Below, piece after piece: positions 63,855 to 64,000 of a DNA stretch of 64,000 nt. Position numbers and translations under genes: made by a program. The stretch is from contig NZ_CAMLJP010000016.1 of the NCBI RefSeq assembly GCF_946480385.1, positions 4,639 through 68,638 of the forward strand. Reading direction: 5' to 3'. Origin of the DNA: an uncultured Azospirillum sp. (GTDB lineage Bacteria > Pseudomonadota > Alphaproteobacteria > Azospirillales > Azospirillaceae). The notes beneath the pieces are model-generated. The model saw only the letters and a list, made by a program, of their open reading frames with translations. It ran no database searches and was not told the origin of the DNA. Within the stretch, counting starts at the first letter, position 1; each line of letters starts with the position of its first letter.

Positions 63855-64000
63855 CTTTCCAAACTCCCGCACTTGGCGCCGCCCTGACGGACGGCCTTCG
63901 GGGGAGAACGCGCAAGGCCCGCCGACGTTGCGGAAAGTCAGCAGGCTAGGTCGTCGGCGATAGTCCGAAAATCGATATGGAAGCCGCCGCAGGCCGCCCC

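Noticed and set aside
63855..64000. Possible gene at the right edge
   Set aside because: No frame with a start, ribosome binding site and coherent composition is visible in the last 146 bases.

Overview
The window reads as a stretch of core chromosome from a high-GC free-living alphaproteobacterium. The gene order pdxJ-acpS-lepB-rnc-era, the rpoZ-rsh pair, the chemotaxis genes with a CheZ, the NIT-domain chemoreceptor and the copper, iron and molybdenum genes fit an Azospirillum-like member of the Rhodospirillales. That assignment is inferred from gene content; no marker such as 16S rRNA is present. I saw no tRNA, rRNA, CRISPR array, insertion sequence, prophage or integrase. Nearly every base belongs to a compact protein gene, often with 1-8 nt overlaps.

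Layout. 1-2.4 kb (minus): cheZ followed by two MotB/OmpA-like stator-type genes, the second cut by the window edge. 2.7-7.7 kb: a patatin phospholipase, a secreted M10 metalloprotease ending in four exact-length 41-residue repeats, an RlmM-like rRNA methyltransferase, a bfd ferredoxin gene behind a Fur-like box, and a small unknown gene. 7.7-15 kb (minus): rpoZ, rsh, a cytochrome c lacking the usual axial Met, then pdxJ-acpS-lepB-rnc-era. 15.3-24 kb: a NYN-domain gene, pdxA/surA/lptG (minus), a GNAT gene, guaA and a lipoprotein lytic transglycosylase. 24-29.6 kb: a two-gene RND efflux system facing a second patatin. 29.7-34.5 kb (plus): a SpoU/TrmH methyltransferase overlapping a SUV3-type helicase, mntH behind nested inverted repeats, and slyX. 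34.5-37 kb (minus): a Met/His-rich CopA oxidase and a small His/Met/Cys exported protein. 37-46.4 kb: pbpC coupled to a giant alpha-2-macroglobulin (minus), then a small exported protein and a PepSY membrane protein (plus). 46.4-49.4 kb: LysR regulator, moeA behind an FNR/FixK-like box, cutA and a small unknown gene. 49.5-55 kb (minus): a hybrid histidine kinase without a sensor domain, a DUF1127 protein, glpX, hom and an aminotransferase. 55.3-64 kb: NIT chemoreceptor, a REC-HPt protein, a CxxC peroxidase-related protein, sppA, an MFS pump and an AI-2E family permease.

Themes. The genes serve RNA metabolism (rnc, era, rpoZ, rsh, NYN, TrmH/SUV3, DUF1127), envelope upkeep (lepB, surA, lptG, lytic transglycosylase, PbpC/alpha-2-macroglobulin, SppA), metal handling (Bfd, MntH, CopA, PepSY, CutA, MoeA) and signalling or motility (CheZ, MotB-like pair, MCP, REC-HPt, HK-REC). 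I found no clear undescribed defence or biosynthetic system. The best leads are the protease repeat tail, the tandem MotB-like genes after cheZ, the acidic extension on Era, the ligand-switched cytochrome c, the TrmH-SUV3 pair, and several candidate operators upstream of metal genes.
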